Position numbers and translations under genes: made by a program. 64,000 nucleotides of DNA from Fasciola hepatica (Eukaryota > Platyhelminthes > Trematoda > Plagiorchiida > Fasciolidae). The DNA lies in the NCBI GenBank assembly GCA_948099385.1, contig CANUEZ040000105.1, positions 2,243,001-2,307,000 on the forward strand, in the 5' to 3' direction. Below the pieces are notes generated by a model. It made no database searches. It had not been told where the DNA came from and saw only the letters and a program-made list of their open reading frames with translations. Shown here in pieces: positions 12,701 to 24,879 of the stretch; positions within the stretch are counted from its first letter, which is position 1, and each line of letters begins with the position of its first letter.

Positions 12701-14450
12701 ATCGTGAAAAAACAATGACACGTGGACCCGATTGACTAGTTAGCATTTATGTTGATGAAAACCATTGAAAAACAACTCAGATAGCTTCATGGTAAGATGT
12801 TTGACTCAAAATTGTTCATCATGGTTGTGCATTGCCAACAATGCCCAAGAAGCTAGATCAAACGGCGATGCATTACTCACACTTTTGTTATTGGTGCATT
12901 GTGCATGAATAATGCAGGATCAATCATTTCATCCTCTTTTCAATCTGTTTCACTTATAGTTAATTATTTTTTGAAAAATTCGGACTCTGAATATTGTCGA
13001 GAATGTTTTACTTTTCTTTTTATAGCCAGAAGGATTTTTAGGCTTATTGAGAAGTACTCTGTAATTAAATCAGTTTGTTACATCAGTCCGTGAAATGAAA
13101 CAACTATAGTACCTGAAGTTTAAACTGGTGTTTTGAACGTCATAACTTCCAGCGTTTCGGGTGAATGGAAGAGGTTTTCCGATGTTGATCCATCCGATAG
13201 ATTCCAGTTTCTACAAGAAACCTTGAGAGAAATTCGAATTTCATCTGCATCTGTGTGCGTGGATTTGAGGAAAGAAATCTTTATAGTTCTGTTGTTATTG
13301 CATTTCTGTTTTGCGGTACATCATGCAGTATCAATCCTGTCCAAAATGAATTTCCATATTCTGCTTATTGCTCCAATGTGTTCAAAATTCAGCCCTTTCT
13401 GAAGAACACGCCTAAAAGTGGTATCCGTTAAGGTCTTGGGGATATTTATTCACGCAATTTGGGGCCAAAATTTTCATGAACGAGATAGGCGAACAAGGAG
13501 ACAGCTTTACCGGACCAAATGTCCAAAAGTTTCTACTTCGAATCTCGACAGTTCCGATAGTCGATGCAATTGTCTGGTCGACAGGTGTTCTACCTATTTC
13601 TGAAATTTTGTAAAGTAATCGACGTAGAGTAAACTGGGCGCAAACTAAGTGGTGAAAATGGCAAATAAAACAACCTCCAGATGGCGAATACGTACAGATT
13701 TCTCAACGGAAAAGCACAATTATTTACGGAAATGATTCGTCATCTTGGAATTTGATTGAGAATCAAAAGCCATACAGGATCTTCCGCATTCCACATGCCA
13801 TGAAAAATAATACTAATTATAAATTGAAGAATAATGAAATAAACTAGGATTATTGTCCAGTTAACGTGGACAATCGAAACCAACTGAGGAATGATTGTTT
13901 CTTGTTGGACCCGTTGATATTTTTTGTTTACTCTCCGAATGTTTTAGTTTAATTTGGTTAGAGAACGTAACAAAATTTCGCTTTTGGGGCTGAATGTTTT
14001 GCACGCAAGGCTGTCGAATTGTTTTTTGGTTTGTGTTGCTCATGAAACTGTTTTGTCTATTTCGATCAAAACTGCAAAAATTTATATTTCTAGTGAAAAA
14101 TAATGAAATTTTAATCTTTTGTATATTATGGTTTCCAAACTGTCGGTCGGAGATAATCGAACAAACCCCAAAAGAAAATGAATAAGAACACGTTAGGGTA
14201 AAATATCTATCAGCAGAAATCTTGAGAAAAGCCCGTTTTGTACCTCAACGAAATCCACAGCACAGTAAGAAGCGGAATAGCAACAGAAATACGTGCTCTT
14301 CAATGACCAAGGCGTTCATGTGGACGTCCATTACACCTTGCTCATCATCCAAACAATATTGTAGCCCCCGCCAACATGATCCCCGTCATCGTCGCCATCT
14401 AAGAAAGTTTAATCGTAATTGTAAACAGAGTAGCAGTAATAATGGTAGAG
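9708..14450. other. Featureless DNA
   Basis: No recognisable gene or element over about 4.7 kb. Open frames reach at most about 92 codons and show no family motif. A small region at 11.07-11.35 kb has overlapping minus-strand frames of similar composition but nothing identifiable. Confidence 0.4.
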
Positions 14451-14603
14451 TTTTATTGCTCAATAACACAGCGTTGTCGAAATCACTGGTAAGTTGTTGA
14501 CGTTTCGGTTGTAAAACCAGTCTTGAAAAAGGTTACCCGTGGTGACCGAAACGTCGACAACTTACCAACGATTTCGACTACGCTGTGTTATTGGGCAATA
14601 AAA
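14451..14603. repeat. Fold-back hairpin, 59-bp arms
   Basis: Left arm 14451-14509 and right arm 14545-14603 pair with five mismatches seen, separated by 35 bases. The loop and right arm contain GGTTACC-CGT-GGTGACC followed directly by GAAACGTCG. This is a short stem-loop then GAAAC, the arrangement of hammerhead stem II and the following GAAA. The same core is present, more decayed, in the hairpin at 9.5 kb. Confidence 0.8.
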
Positions 14604-15073
14604 TTGTACCATAACATTTCACATGGTGCATCGATTTTCGACACACTCCGAGCCGATTTCGGTTCTGACACATTAGCAGTAATAATACTATTATTATTAA
14701 TTTTAATAGTGATTAATAATACCTTGTCGGTCAAATCCCGTCCTCCTTTACTAATTATCGTCAGCACCATCATCATCATCATCATCATCAACAATAACAA
14801 TGCCCAAATCACCAGATACTTTTCCTCTTTGTCCTTAACAGCGTCACTTCGGCAATTTCTCCCTCAATCGATTGAGCACAGGGGCATCTTTATGTGAGTG
14901 ATCCACTGATCTATTCGTCTGGAAAAAACACCTACGAAATCACATTTCATTGGCATCAGTAATTTTAACCATTTTATCCACTTCGTGTAATAATTCCCAT
15001 AAGTCAAGCCACTCGGCCAATCAAATAAATATTCAGCTATCACATAACTAGGTACAAGTCCTCAGAGAGATGA
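14604..15073. other. Short (ATC)n run, otherwise featureless
   Basis: A short trinucleotide run of ATC units lies at about 14770-14790. The open frames on both strands across it are by-products of that low-complexity tract. Confidence 0.5.
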
Positions 15074-16560
15074 TTAATACCCTATAAAGTAGAAGAACAG
15101 AATATTTGGGAAAATGTCAGCAAACATGTGCATTATTCCAAATGTTGCAACGGTTGCGATATTGTAGAAACTGGATTGTGTAAAAACCTTGCTAGGTAGG
15201 GAATAGTGGAAATGCTGGACGCTCGAGTGTGAGCATAAGGGCGTTACTGCACCGAGAACGTGTGGAGGAAGTGGATGCACGTTTCACAGGATCTTTGTGA
15301 AAAGGTTGAGCGGAGTCATTAAGATTCCTTATAGAAAGTGTTTGGCAAACTTTACTATGTTGGGATGTGGTAGGGTGAGTAAAATGCCTTCATAGTGTAC
15401 AGCTGGTGGATGGCAAGGGCTTGAAGGATTGGACAATTAACTTGAGTTTCTTCAGCAACAGACCAATGAAGATGACATGTGAGGCATATAGCCAGTGAGG
15501 CAGGACACAGGAAAAAACAAAGCGTTTGGTAAGATAAGATGATGCGGAGCAGAACTAAGGACGTGAAACTTTGAAAGACAAATGTCTGATTTTTGTAAGA
15601 ACGAAACCATTATGTGTGGACCAAATAAGATTACGTTTGAGCATCGCTCGAAGTTATTTAACTGATTCAAGATGATTCAGTTGACCAGTTGTGTCGTCAA
15701 ACAGCCAGCACAAAGGACTCCACATCTTCCTTTCCAGAGTTCGAATCCCGTCGTGGCCACCGGTCACTTTCCCCCAAGTGATGGTCTTAGAACGGCCACG
15801 ACTCACCTCCTGAAATAATGTACTGCTGGTATTCAATAAACGGGAGTAGATAAAAAGTGGAAAATAGAAGTGCAGACTTTTTGAAAAATGACTCACTTAC
15901 AACTGTTCAGCAGGGACATACGATATCATCAACTTGACTGGGTTAAAACCAAAGTTGTCAGCATCAGACCATTGTCAGATTTGAGTGTTATCCTTTTTAG
16001 AAGGTAGAGAAAGCATAATCGAACGTATACATACCAAAAATGCCGAAGTCCTCACCTTTATCAGGAATAATATTTCCATTTACGGGAACTGTAACAATAC
16101 AAGGAAGAAACAGAAGTAGGGACAACGTGGTATTTTGGGGAAGGCTGTGGATAATGGTATCAAGATAAGAGTCACTCTCGTAGTTAAGGATGGATTCCTG
16201 GCTGTTGTGAAAGTAATTTGTTAACAAAAGCCAAAGAAGGGCTCAAAACCAGAATGGTGGAGAAAAGAAGGAAGTTTATCCTGTGGACGCAGTTGAATGC
16301 GTCACAGTAGTCCAGCAAGCATATTCCTACCGCTTTACTCTTCCCATCAAGAGAGGACATAAAGTAAGATGTTAGAATAGTGAGGGCATCAAGGATGGAG
16401 CATAGATGCCAGTAAACAAAAGGAGCAGAACCAGAAACATTCAAAGCGTGAGTCCGTCGTCGGGTGACTTATCCTTCAAAAACTTGAGGACAGACATAGA
16501 AACGAGTAATGGGATGGAATTTTGAAAAGCTTCGGGGAATGCAATTTATAGCTGCTGCCC
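15074..16560 (-). mobile_element. CR1-like non-LTR retrotransposon RT remnant, copy 1
   Basis: Minus-strand translation gives successive reverse transcriptase blocks in the right order. First INCIPRSFSKFHPIT (about 16500-16550), like the 'ITPIPK...DFRPIT' block. Then LLDYCDAFNCVH (about 16270-16310), the 'LDYSSAFNTV' catalytic block, with its Asp kept. Then PQNTTLSLLLF (about 16110-16145), the 'PQGTVLSPLLF' block. Frames change several times and stops are frequent, so the copy is dead. A SINE-A interrupts it at about 15675-15870, and a SINE-B abuts or interrupts its upstream end at 16590-16700. Its 3' part (15370-15620) matches a second copy at 24.9-25.2 kb. Confidence 0.6.
15675..15870 (+). 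mobile_element. SINE-A, copy 2 (inside the CR1-like element)
   Basis: A good RNA polymerase III B-box (AGTTCGAATCC, about 15738-15748) sits in a tRNA-like 3' half. It is followed by the family body 'GGTCACTTTCCC' and a GGCC-rich stretch, then the tail 'CTCCTGAAATAATGTACTG', as in the copies at 39.4 and 52.4 kb. It lies in the opposite orientation to the surrounding CR1-like remnant and separates two RT-derived parts of it, so it was probably inserted later. Confidence 0.6.
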
Positions 16561-16589
16561 TCCAGCAGTCCGTAATTTTTCTAACCCTC

Positions 16590-16700
16590 TGATTTTGAAT
16601 AAAAAGGGAAGCCGGGAGCCGAGAATCAAACCGGCGGCCCTCGGTATACAGGGCAGATGCTCTACCAGTTGAGCTATCGCGGTCCGAACAGTCTGGTGTG
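16590..16700 (-). mobile_element. SINE-B head (tRNA-derived), copy 1
   Basis: On the minus strand: an A-box-like TAGCTCAACTGG (16666-16677) and a B-box-like GGTTTGATTC (16623-16632), spaced as in tRNA genes. The anticodon stem does not pair properly, so a functional tRNA gene is unlikely. A related head occurs at 61.9 kb. It lies immediately upstream, in element orientation, of the CR1-like RT block and appears to interrupt that element. Confidence 0.6.
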
Positions 16701-16774
16701 AATAAAGTGAGTGAATAATTAATAATGCGCTGCGTCCAACTTTTTGATGTGAAAAATGCAAGTGGATTTTCCAT

Positions 16775-19700
16775 TACATGAGATTTAGGCTGTTCGTGCT
16801 AACAATATTCTTTGTATTTGTATTCGTTTGAGTCGTGCTTATTTTGTGCTGATCGGTAACTACTGTCGACAGAGAACCATGTTGCACATTGTTGCCAATT
16901 CATCGAAACAAACTTCGGAGCATACAGCTCTATTGAAATTTGACCAGGAAAATATTATCTCCGGTAGTTTTGTGCCTTTTCAAGATAGGATAATAACTCC
17001 TCATTTGGTGGTAATTGTGAATTAACCTCTGAATAGGTAAAATGTAGAAAATTTAATATTCTATATAGGTCTCCCAAAACCTACATGTTTAGATTTCAAC
17101 AAAACCTCCGTAGGGGCTCGCTGATGTTCGATCTGTAAAGCATAAAAACAAAAACCCCGTGGGCATACAGCTCAGTGAGTATCGCATCGGAAACCCACAC
17201 GTGCGTTCATCGAACGCTTAAATGGCCACCCACAGGCTGTTCACTACACACAAGAGCACTGTCACCCCACCCCACCCTCACACACAAACTGGGAATACTT
17301 GGTTCACTGGGACATTTCACTAGGCAGGCCATTTCACAGTATCGCTGTCAGTCATACAGCCTACCTGTCTCCCATTCTGTTCAGTCACTTTGGCAAGGTC
17401 ACCAATATGTAATACGCAAGGACCAGTGTTTCTCCGGGATGTTGTAGGTTGCAAACAACGGGAAAGAAAATTCCATGGACCCGAGGCCCAGTAAATGCAT
17501 TATCAAAATCCTACACTTGGATTAACAGAACACCAGTATGGTTGTGAACAGTCTGCTCACCACACGGCCCCCCCACCTCCAACGTAATAGGTGTCACACA
17601 ATGCAGATTGAATTTTCCTTCGGACTCAGTATTCTCTAAACAAACTAAACTATCCGTTTGTTCTCATCTCGAAAACCAAATGGGGGTCTTACTAAATCAA
17701 AGTTGTCTTACGCAAGCCTTCATTTTCTGTGATACCGTAAGTCAAATGGAGAGGTGGAACAATCATAATAACAAAATAGTGATATTCGGAAGAAAATTAT
17801 CAACACTTCAAATGACTTAGACAGCATCTCACACACTAACGCTTACTACCGGTAAAAGCTTGGTTTACAGTGGCTACATACGAAAAACATTTTTCCTAAT
17901 TCCAAAGACTGCATTACCTTCGATTTTTCAAGACACATCAGGGGATAGCGTAAAAAGCTACGGTTGTGTTTGTTACAAAGAAATAAACCGTTAGCTACAA
18001 TAGAAGGGTAATCCGTTTCAGTGGGGTTCACGGAGATCACATAATACAAACATTCCGGGTTGACCTTCCTGTCTCAGATAATTTGCAGAGTCTTCTTGTT
18101 TTGCACAGTTCATCAAAACTCATTCAGAAAACAACATGGTGAGCGAAATATCGGAATATCGGGACCGAACAATAGGGTTTTCGGGCACAGGGCTGAAACC
18201 TTCCAGCTAAGAGACCTCTCCAGAATTTTTGATGTATTACTATAGAAGACTATGAGGCCGTTTGTAGTATGCGTAACTGTTCAGCTGATATATATTCAGC
18301 GATGAGCATCGAAAAAAGAAGCTTCCCTTGTAGCTGCAAAAGACCTACCATCGTTTGCTAGAGTTTTCTTGATTTGACGACTACTATACGGTGTAGGATA
18401 TACTTGCAAGTTTATAGATATATTTACTTTACGTATTAAATTCCAGAAATATCAATTCGATCATTCTCTGGACTACCATAATTCATAGTCATCTAAGCTG
18501 GTAGTGCTCTCAATGGCTAAATCACAACATTCCTACGACCAATGACGGCAAAACCCCCCGAATATAAGGTCAGTAATTATTTTGAAAATGTTGATCAATC
18601 ACAAGACTGCATCTTTTCTGTATCTCATTAGGTGTTGGATGCCTTCAAGCTATGAAAAATCCAATTATTTATCAATTATGAGCACATCAATAACTCGACT
18701 GGATTTTTCGCAATAATTTATTCACTTCAGGGTTACTTAATCTCCTCATTTCCTAGGTAACGGACTTGCCCATGCGTCTATTTCACTGGTGATGTGGAAC
18801 CTCCAGTCAAGTCTTTTACACAGGTTTCCTCCTTACCGTCTTTTCCATTGCATTTAGGCCATTCGCAGCTGACCACATTTAGCGTCATAAATGAGTCAAT
18901 CTTTACAACCAAGCAGGTGATTCAGTTTACCGCAGCTCACTTGGGTTTCTTGGTCCTCTTGACTCACCCCAGCATTTCTCAGATGATATGAGAACACCCG
19001 TTGGGAACGCAGAGAAAGATGTGTCTTTCCATCTAAGGGATAGGTACATTGGAAAAGGGTAGCACGAGAAAACTTGCCATAAAATGTCGTTTCGTTCAAT
19101 AAATATCAGGGTGCACGGTGCCATTGGGTAAGTGATAAATAGAAGCATTTGTCCAGTATAAGCATTCTACCCAGAATACATTCAATCAGCTTTGAAAGAG
19201 AAATAAACATTCGATTTAAAAAGCTGACCGCAGTAGTAATTACTGCACATCTGTTTCTGTGAAGTAACACACGTCCTTCTACTAGACAATACAACCACGT
19301 GTATCGGATAGAACCACTGAAAATTTCAAATCGAACGGTAATTCACAAGGTCAACTTTGATGGATGTGTTCGATGATTTGTGGTTGGAACCAATGAACAT
19401 ACCCAAACAATAAAATGAATGATGAAGTTCTGGGCACTGGATCTACTAGATCTGAGCAAAACAGTTAAATTGTGGCCTAATAGTCATGTGAGCAGGAAGA
19501 CCAAATATTACCACTCGTAGGCATTTGGGTGTCAACACTAGGAACTACAGTGTCCGGGTTGAAACGGGTAATGCGGAAGAATGTTAAACTCAAGGTGGTT
19601 GTTTTATCATCTGTTGAATACAAGGTTTTACGGATTCGCATGATCACGAATGTGTTGTGAGTATGCTCTACGACTTAATGGAATTTAATGATTCATTTCA

Positions 19701-20770
19701 TTGTGATTTTCGCATTCGAGATTTTGAACAATGTTCCATCTAAGATAATCTGATATATGTATTCAAAACAAGTTCAGGTTGGTTTGTTTAATCCAAGTGA
19801 CTCAATTTTCTTAGGTTGAGAAATACAAGCCAGTAAGTTGAGCTGAGCTGTTGTTCTTGTTGCGGTTGGTCTACATTATAACCGTATCGAGTAGTTCGTC
19901 GGTTATTATTCGTTCCACATGAATACATTTTCTTAGTTGTGAGTATGTAAATGTGAAAGAACAGCTTGTGCATGATCATTAAACCTTCTATTCACTAAAG
20001 TTGTTGACAATACTTACTACATACCCGTCACAATTCTGTGTGGTGAAAGTTTATTTGAGAGATGAGGGAGTTGTATAGATTTGCAGAGAATGTGACTCGA
20101 CTGGGATTTACATTTTCATAAGGAAAACAAAAGGAATCATACATGCATGCCATTTTTTACACAGATCATTATTTCGAGTACCCTGTCATATACAAACAGG
20201 GCAATCGAATGAGTCCTGAGAACAATTGTTTCAGAATCAGCTCACGTGTGTTCAAATTTGCGGAACCACTTCAGGTAAGATAACAATCAAATCATGTGAC
20301 TGACATTCCGTTTTGGATGTCAGCTATTCGTCAAACTCGAATGTTTGCAGTCTGCGGTATTTTCGAAGAACTTCCCCATTGTGTTCATCAAGGAGTTCTG
20401 GTTGATTGACACAAAGTCACTGCTAAGCTTGTTCCGTGTTTCATATACTCCATTTTTGTGAACCACATTTGAAAAGATTTCGAATAATGGAATTGAGTGT
20501 TTAGTTATCTTTTCGAAACAAATCGGATCTGTGGTGCAGGTTATCAGTTTTTTGGTTGAAGTTGCCTATCGTTGGAACACCGTTTCTACCTCGATGAACA
20601 CTATCAGGCCACAAAAATTGACCAGTTGTAGATGGAAAGACACTGATACTGTGTAAGAAGCGAGTCAATAATTTCCGAGAACGATGAGTGTTTCTCAATT
20701 TCCACGTATATTTACCAGATCTGATCAAATGATATGACATGTTTTGCCACTAATAAAGGCTCATTTTTCA
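16775..20770. other. Featureless, with a C-rich patch
   Basis: No recognisable genes over about 4 kb. A patch at about 17160-17590 is richer in C and G than its surroundings and contains CCACCC runs; its 90-codon frame shows no family motif. The rest is AT-rich with short open frames only. Confidence 0.4.
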
Positions 20771-20780
20771 ACCAAAATGA

Positions 20781-21110
20781 ATGGAAATCATCCTCGAGGC
20801 ACCCACACACACAGCGGCGAAATTGCACATCTTAAAGATGACCAAAGTATTAGGCTTCAAAAATCACTCAGACAGTCTTGCTGATCCTGTTGTCTTACGT
20901 GTTGTCTATCAGTTCACTTACATCTGCGGTGGCCTATACAGGGTGGAAACGGTTAATAGTGATACTGGGTCCCCAAAGTCATTTGCGTTCAACCGACAAA
21001 CTGATCCATGGGCACGGAAAATCTCAACCCGATGAATAAATGGTTGATTGAGAAAAACCTCTCGGACACGCACGCACGCACAGGTCCCTTCACTCCTAGA
21101 GAAAGTCACG
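20781..21110 (+). pseudogene. Penelope-like element GIY-YIG endonuclease fragment 1
   Basis: The 84-codon frame at 20781-21035 contains RVVYQFTYICGGLYRVETVN. This resembles the start of the PLE GIY-YIG endonuclease ('VVY-F-CSC---YIGRT'), with the second cysteine lost and YIG replaced by YRV. The following sequence (INGWLRKTS, about 21035-21065) resembles the region after it. The same 'VVYQFT' start appears at 55.3 kb and a related 'VYRFT' form at 55.8 kb. Without its reverse transcriptase and with the catalytic segment altered, it is a dead fragment. Confidence 0.5.
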
Positions 21111-21479
21111 AAAATGACATTGTCACTTTATTGGAATATCGTCTTGGTTGATTAGACTCGGGGGTGGGGCACAGACCTCCAACTCAGGGTTTTTTTCAAA
21201 CGAAGCTAAAGTCGAACAAGACTGACCCTCGAGCTCCGCTACGACACATCAATTTGAACTTGGTCGGCTGATTCACTCATCAAAATTGGTTCGCATGATC
21301 GATAAACTTGCATTGGATTGGGTTTTTGTTCGTTTTCCTCATGATCAAGACAATTAGGAATAAGTAAATTTCATTCTACAAAGCCATTCTTGCTATGTTA
21401 CCCCAATGCATCCTAAATTAGCCAATATGTGAAAATTTGAGCTGGCGTTGGAAATGGGAATTTTATTTGTATGTGCGCA

Positions 21480-21880
21480 ACAGAATAAGTAAAAAAATGT
21501 TGATGAGGAATGATGTGACTGTCTTATTTTCTGCTTCTCATATGGTGCTCAAAGTGACCTCCACCAGCCTGCTTGCATAATAACATCATTTTCAGGCAAT
21601 TTGCTCGAATTGCTAATAATGTTTCCTCCGGGTATTTTCCTCACTTCTGCCGTAATATACAGTTTTAATTCATCCATCGTTTCCAGCCTCCGGAAGTAGA
21701 CCTCAGTCTTCAGATGTCCTCAGAAGGCCATCGGCAATAAGTCTGGAGACTTTGAAAGGTTTTCTTTGGTGCCATTTTTGCCGACCAATTCTCCAACGAA
21801 AGCATCATCCAAACATTCACAGGCACGTGTTGGCATTCAGTGAAGTGATGCTTGCCATGATGCATCGGTCAACGCTTTGA
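21480..21880 (-). pseudogene. IS630/Tc1/mariner-type transposase C-terminal remnant
   Basis: Minus-strand translation gives SPDLLPMAF followed by HLKTEVYFRRLETMDELK, then a segment ending NVIMQAGGGHFEHH after frame slips. This is the end of transposases of the type 'SPDLTPLDFFLWGYLKSKVY...TLEELK...GGHFEH'. The acidic residue of the third catalytic position appears replaced (MAF where LDF is expected), and stops are present. The upstream half (about 21880-22200) is too decayed to read, and no terminal inverted repeats were identified. It is an inactive class II remnant. Confidence 0.6.
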
Positions 21881-22671
21881 GCATAGAATCGGTTGAAACA
21901 AAGCGTTTGTTAGTTCCATCCCTAACTGAACAGACACCCCTACCACCGAAAGCACTGTAAGAGATTTCTATTCAGACTATTCCACTGTAATATTTTCTCG
22001 CTGCATGATATATAGACTGAAATGTTTTACGTCAATTGTTGACAACAGTGATGGAAATCCTCGCATCTCGTGAATTACGTCTTCTTTCTGTTCTCGTGAC
22101 ATGACTATGTTTTGGATTTGGTCTGTCCTGCACCCCGCAGTTCATGTGGACGTTTGTGTCAATCAACAGACAGCACCATTTAGCCGCCATGAGCCCAACT
22201 ACCGCTTAGTAATTAGGAATAAATGATTGTATCAGTTGTTTGTCTGCTCAGGGTCCATTGTCAGTTTTGATTGGCATAGTTAGGAAGGATTTAAACTTGA
22301 CCCGTCATAACGTTCAGATTATCCACTGTAACAGAAAAGTGCCTTATGATGAACAGCTCGCCCAGAAACTTGAAAAAATAGGTCCCATTTATTCAGGTAA
22401 TTAGAACGGAACGTCTGTTGCAAACAAATGATTTATTCTCTCTACTCACATCGACTATTTTAAATTTGCAACGCGAAGAAATTTCCTTTCGATATATCAC
22501 TTCAGGCATTGGCATATATAATACTGGGTAGAGGAGAGTATATGTGCAGATATAGGTAGCAGCGAGCGAGTAAATATGCAGCAAATCCGGTAACTCGACA
22601 ACATTCTTCAACTAGATTATTCTTGTTCGTTGTGTGAACGACAACTGTTGTGAAATGTGTAACCAAATGGC

Positions 22672-24396
22672 GTGAAAAGACCGTTTTTCCCACCTATCAT
22701 GGACAGTGTCAACCTCGTCAGGATTACAAATCTCCATATTGGCGCCTCACGGGACAGATTGAAAGAGCTTATTGGAACTCAACAACCTTTGGCTGGGATC
22801 CTTTCTATTTTATCGCTATTTGGTCGAATCCTGTTTGTGGACATTTCCGAAAAGATGTTACAAAAGACAAGGACGAAAACTATAGGTAGCCTTGGGGGAA
22901 GCTTAAGTCACCGTACAGAAAATCCAGTCGTTTCGACGAACACAAACAGATAGGTTCACAACCTCCGTGAAGCACATTCGGTGGAGGTGCATCTCAAGGT
23001 TCTTTCTCTGGGACTCTAATTCGAGCTTCCACCGAAAAGAGTAGACAAATTACAAACTAGGTTGCCGTTTGAGAATCTCTATGACCAAGTCAAAGACACA
23101 CAGACTACATCAAATGCCAAACTTGTGGATATGTCTGAACTATTTATTGGTGCCTCCATCCATCACAGATGCTGCCTAAATTTGACCACCGAGCTGCCAT
23201 AAAACAACTGAAAGCGATGAATGACTTGATGTTTAGGGAACCATGAGTCATACTCATGGAGAAGAAGAACTATATTAACAAGACGAGTATCATTCTCTCA
23301 GATAACCAGAGATTGATGTTCCATGAAAAACCAGAAAGCAATGGACTCATCGGGAAACGAAATATCTAGATACCTGAAAATCCTACAGCTACAGCAGTTC
23401 ATATTGGAAATCATGTACCAGAAGCTGAAACCAGTCAAAATCCAAACGCCTCATCTGAGAAGATCACCAAAGATTCACAAAAGTGGAGTTCCTTTCAGGC
23501 CCATTTTGAGCATGCGAAATTCCGCTTACCACAAATGTATCCAATGGTTAGTCGATGTTCGTGATCTCGTCCAAGAACAGCTAACTCCTTACTGCTTAAG
23601 AGATTCTTTTGTATTTGCAAAAGTTCTTGACGGTAATACAGTGAATACTCGTAGAACGTATTCAGTGGATGCTGAGTCGCTTTTCACCAAAGTTCTTCTC
23701 CGAGAAACCGTTGATTAACTTTGTGATGTCATTTTATCCAACCATATTGAACCCCAATCCCTGTTGATTACTTAAATAACCTTCAACTTTTACGCACAGA
23801 AAATATAGGTTTTGAGTTTGAGGGAAAAGCTTACAGACAGAGTGATGGAGTGATAATGGGAAGCCCTTAGATCCCAAACTAGCAGGTACTTTTCTGAGGA
23901 GATTCGGTAACCGCTCGAGCGATAAACTGCCCAGCTTCTATCATACAAACGATGACATTTTATTGACTTCGAATGGCGAGGATTTCATTCACTTCTACGA
24001 TATTTTAAATCCAATGCATCCAAGTTGAGTTTTCCTTTCCTAGGCACTTTAATCAGTAGGCTTCCGGACGCATAATACAAAGGGTCATTCCTAGAAATGC
24101 AATACGAAGTAGACGTAACATGCAGTTTTTATAGTTTCGCCCCGATTGTGTACAAACGTGGTTTGGTCGGAGCGCTTTTTCGCAGGGCCCGAAACATTTG
24201 CACTCCTGATCAACCGCAAAAAGAACATTTTGTCAAGGAAACACTATTGGTCAGTGACAATCTAGAAACGTTCATTGAGCACCACAGCAAACCACTATGC
24301 AAGAAGGAGCCTATTTTGACAGCTGAACGAGAGCAATTCATTTTATTCGCTTCTCTTGAAGATGGTTACATTTTGATCAGTTATGTCATAACTTAA
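22672..24396 (+). pseudogene. Penelope-like element reverse transcriptase, broken copy
   Basis: PLE RT blocks occur in order over several frames. VILMEKKNYINKTSIILSDN (about 23250-23305) resembles the 'VVIMD...Y' block. RRSPKIHKSGVPFRPILSMR is at about 23455-23515 ('KIHK-G-P-RPI'). YSVDAESLFTKVLLRETVD ends at 23717 ('LDV-SLFTN-P--ETI'). YRQSDGVIMGSP is at about 23835-23868 ('Q-DG-AMGSP'). FYHTNDDILL is at about 23935-23967, the catalytic YVDD box altered to TNDD. KRGLVGALFRRARNIC is at about 24145-24195, the connector before the endonuclease. Frameshifts and stops make it non-functional, and no GIY-YIG domain follows directly. PLEs prime on chromosome ends or nicks and are distinct from LINEs. 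Confidence 0.8.
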
Positions 24397-24879
24397 GCCC
24401 CTCTCTGAATGTCCTCATCTTTAAAAATGTACTGGTTCTTCATATCATTGAAACTCAAATAGAAAGAAAGGAATGTACTGTTCAATGAAGTTTTTTGTTG
24501 TTGTTCGGATGGACACTGGGTGCTCGATATCATAGATTTTCTTTTCGTGGTGCATTTGCTCACTGGTTGGAAGGCCACTCGTTCAATTACCGCTGATGGC
24601 CTAAAATCGTCGGTATGAAACTCATCGGTGAATATTTGAAGAACTAGGTGAAAACTGTAAAACGGGGTACTACCAAAATATCTGCCCAACATTTCAAACC
24701 AACGGAAGGTTTGTGTCAGTCACAGTCTTCTACTTTCGTTGGTTCTTCTCCTGTCCGTCTATTGGATGCATATACTTATATTCTCGTTAGCGGGATCGAT
24801 CTGTAAACCCTCTTCAGTACCAGCAGTTTCGAAAACTATGTTGCTCAGTATGTCATTCAGGAAAGCCGCTGAAAACTAT

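Noticed and set aside
16590..16700. Functional tRNA gene
   Set aside because: A- and B-boxes are present, but the anticodon stem does not pair and the body continues as a SINE-like sequence.
17175..17447. 90-codon frame in a GC-richer patch
   Set aside because: Composition-driven (His/Pro/Thr/Ser-rich) with no motif, splice context or conservation evidence.
18180..18225. Weak match to the 3' part of the hammerhead-like motif (CCTTCCAGCTAAGAGACC)
   Set aside because: No CUGANGA box and no stem II; a shared short string only.
24540..24610. tRNA-like A- and B-box pair
   Set aside because: The boxes are too close together and no tRNA arm pairs; probably chance.
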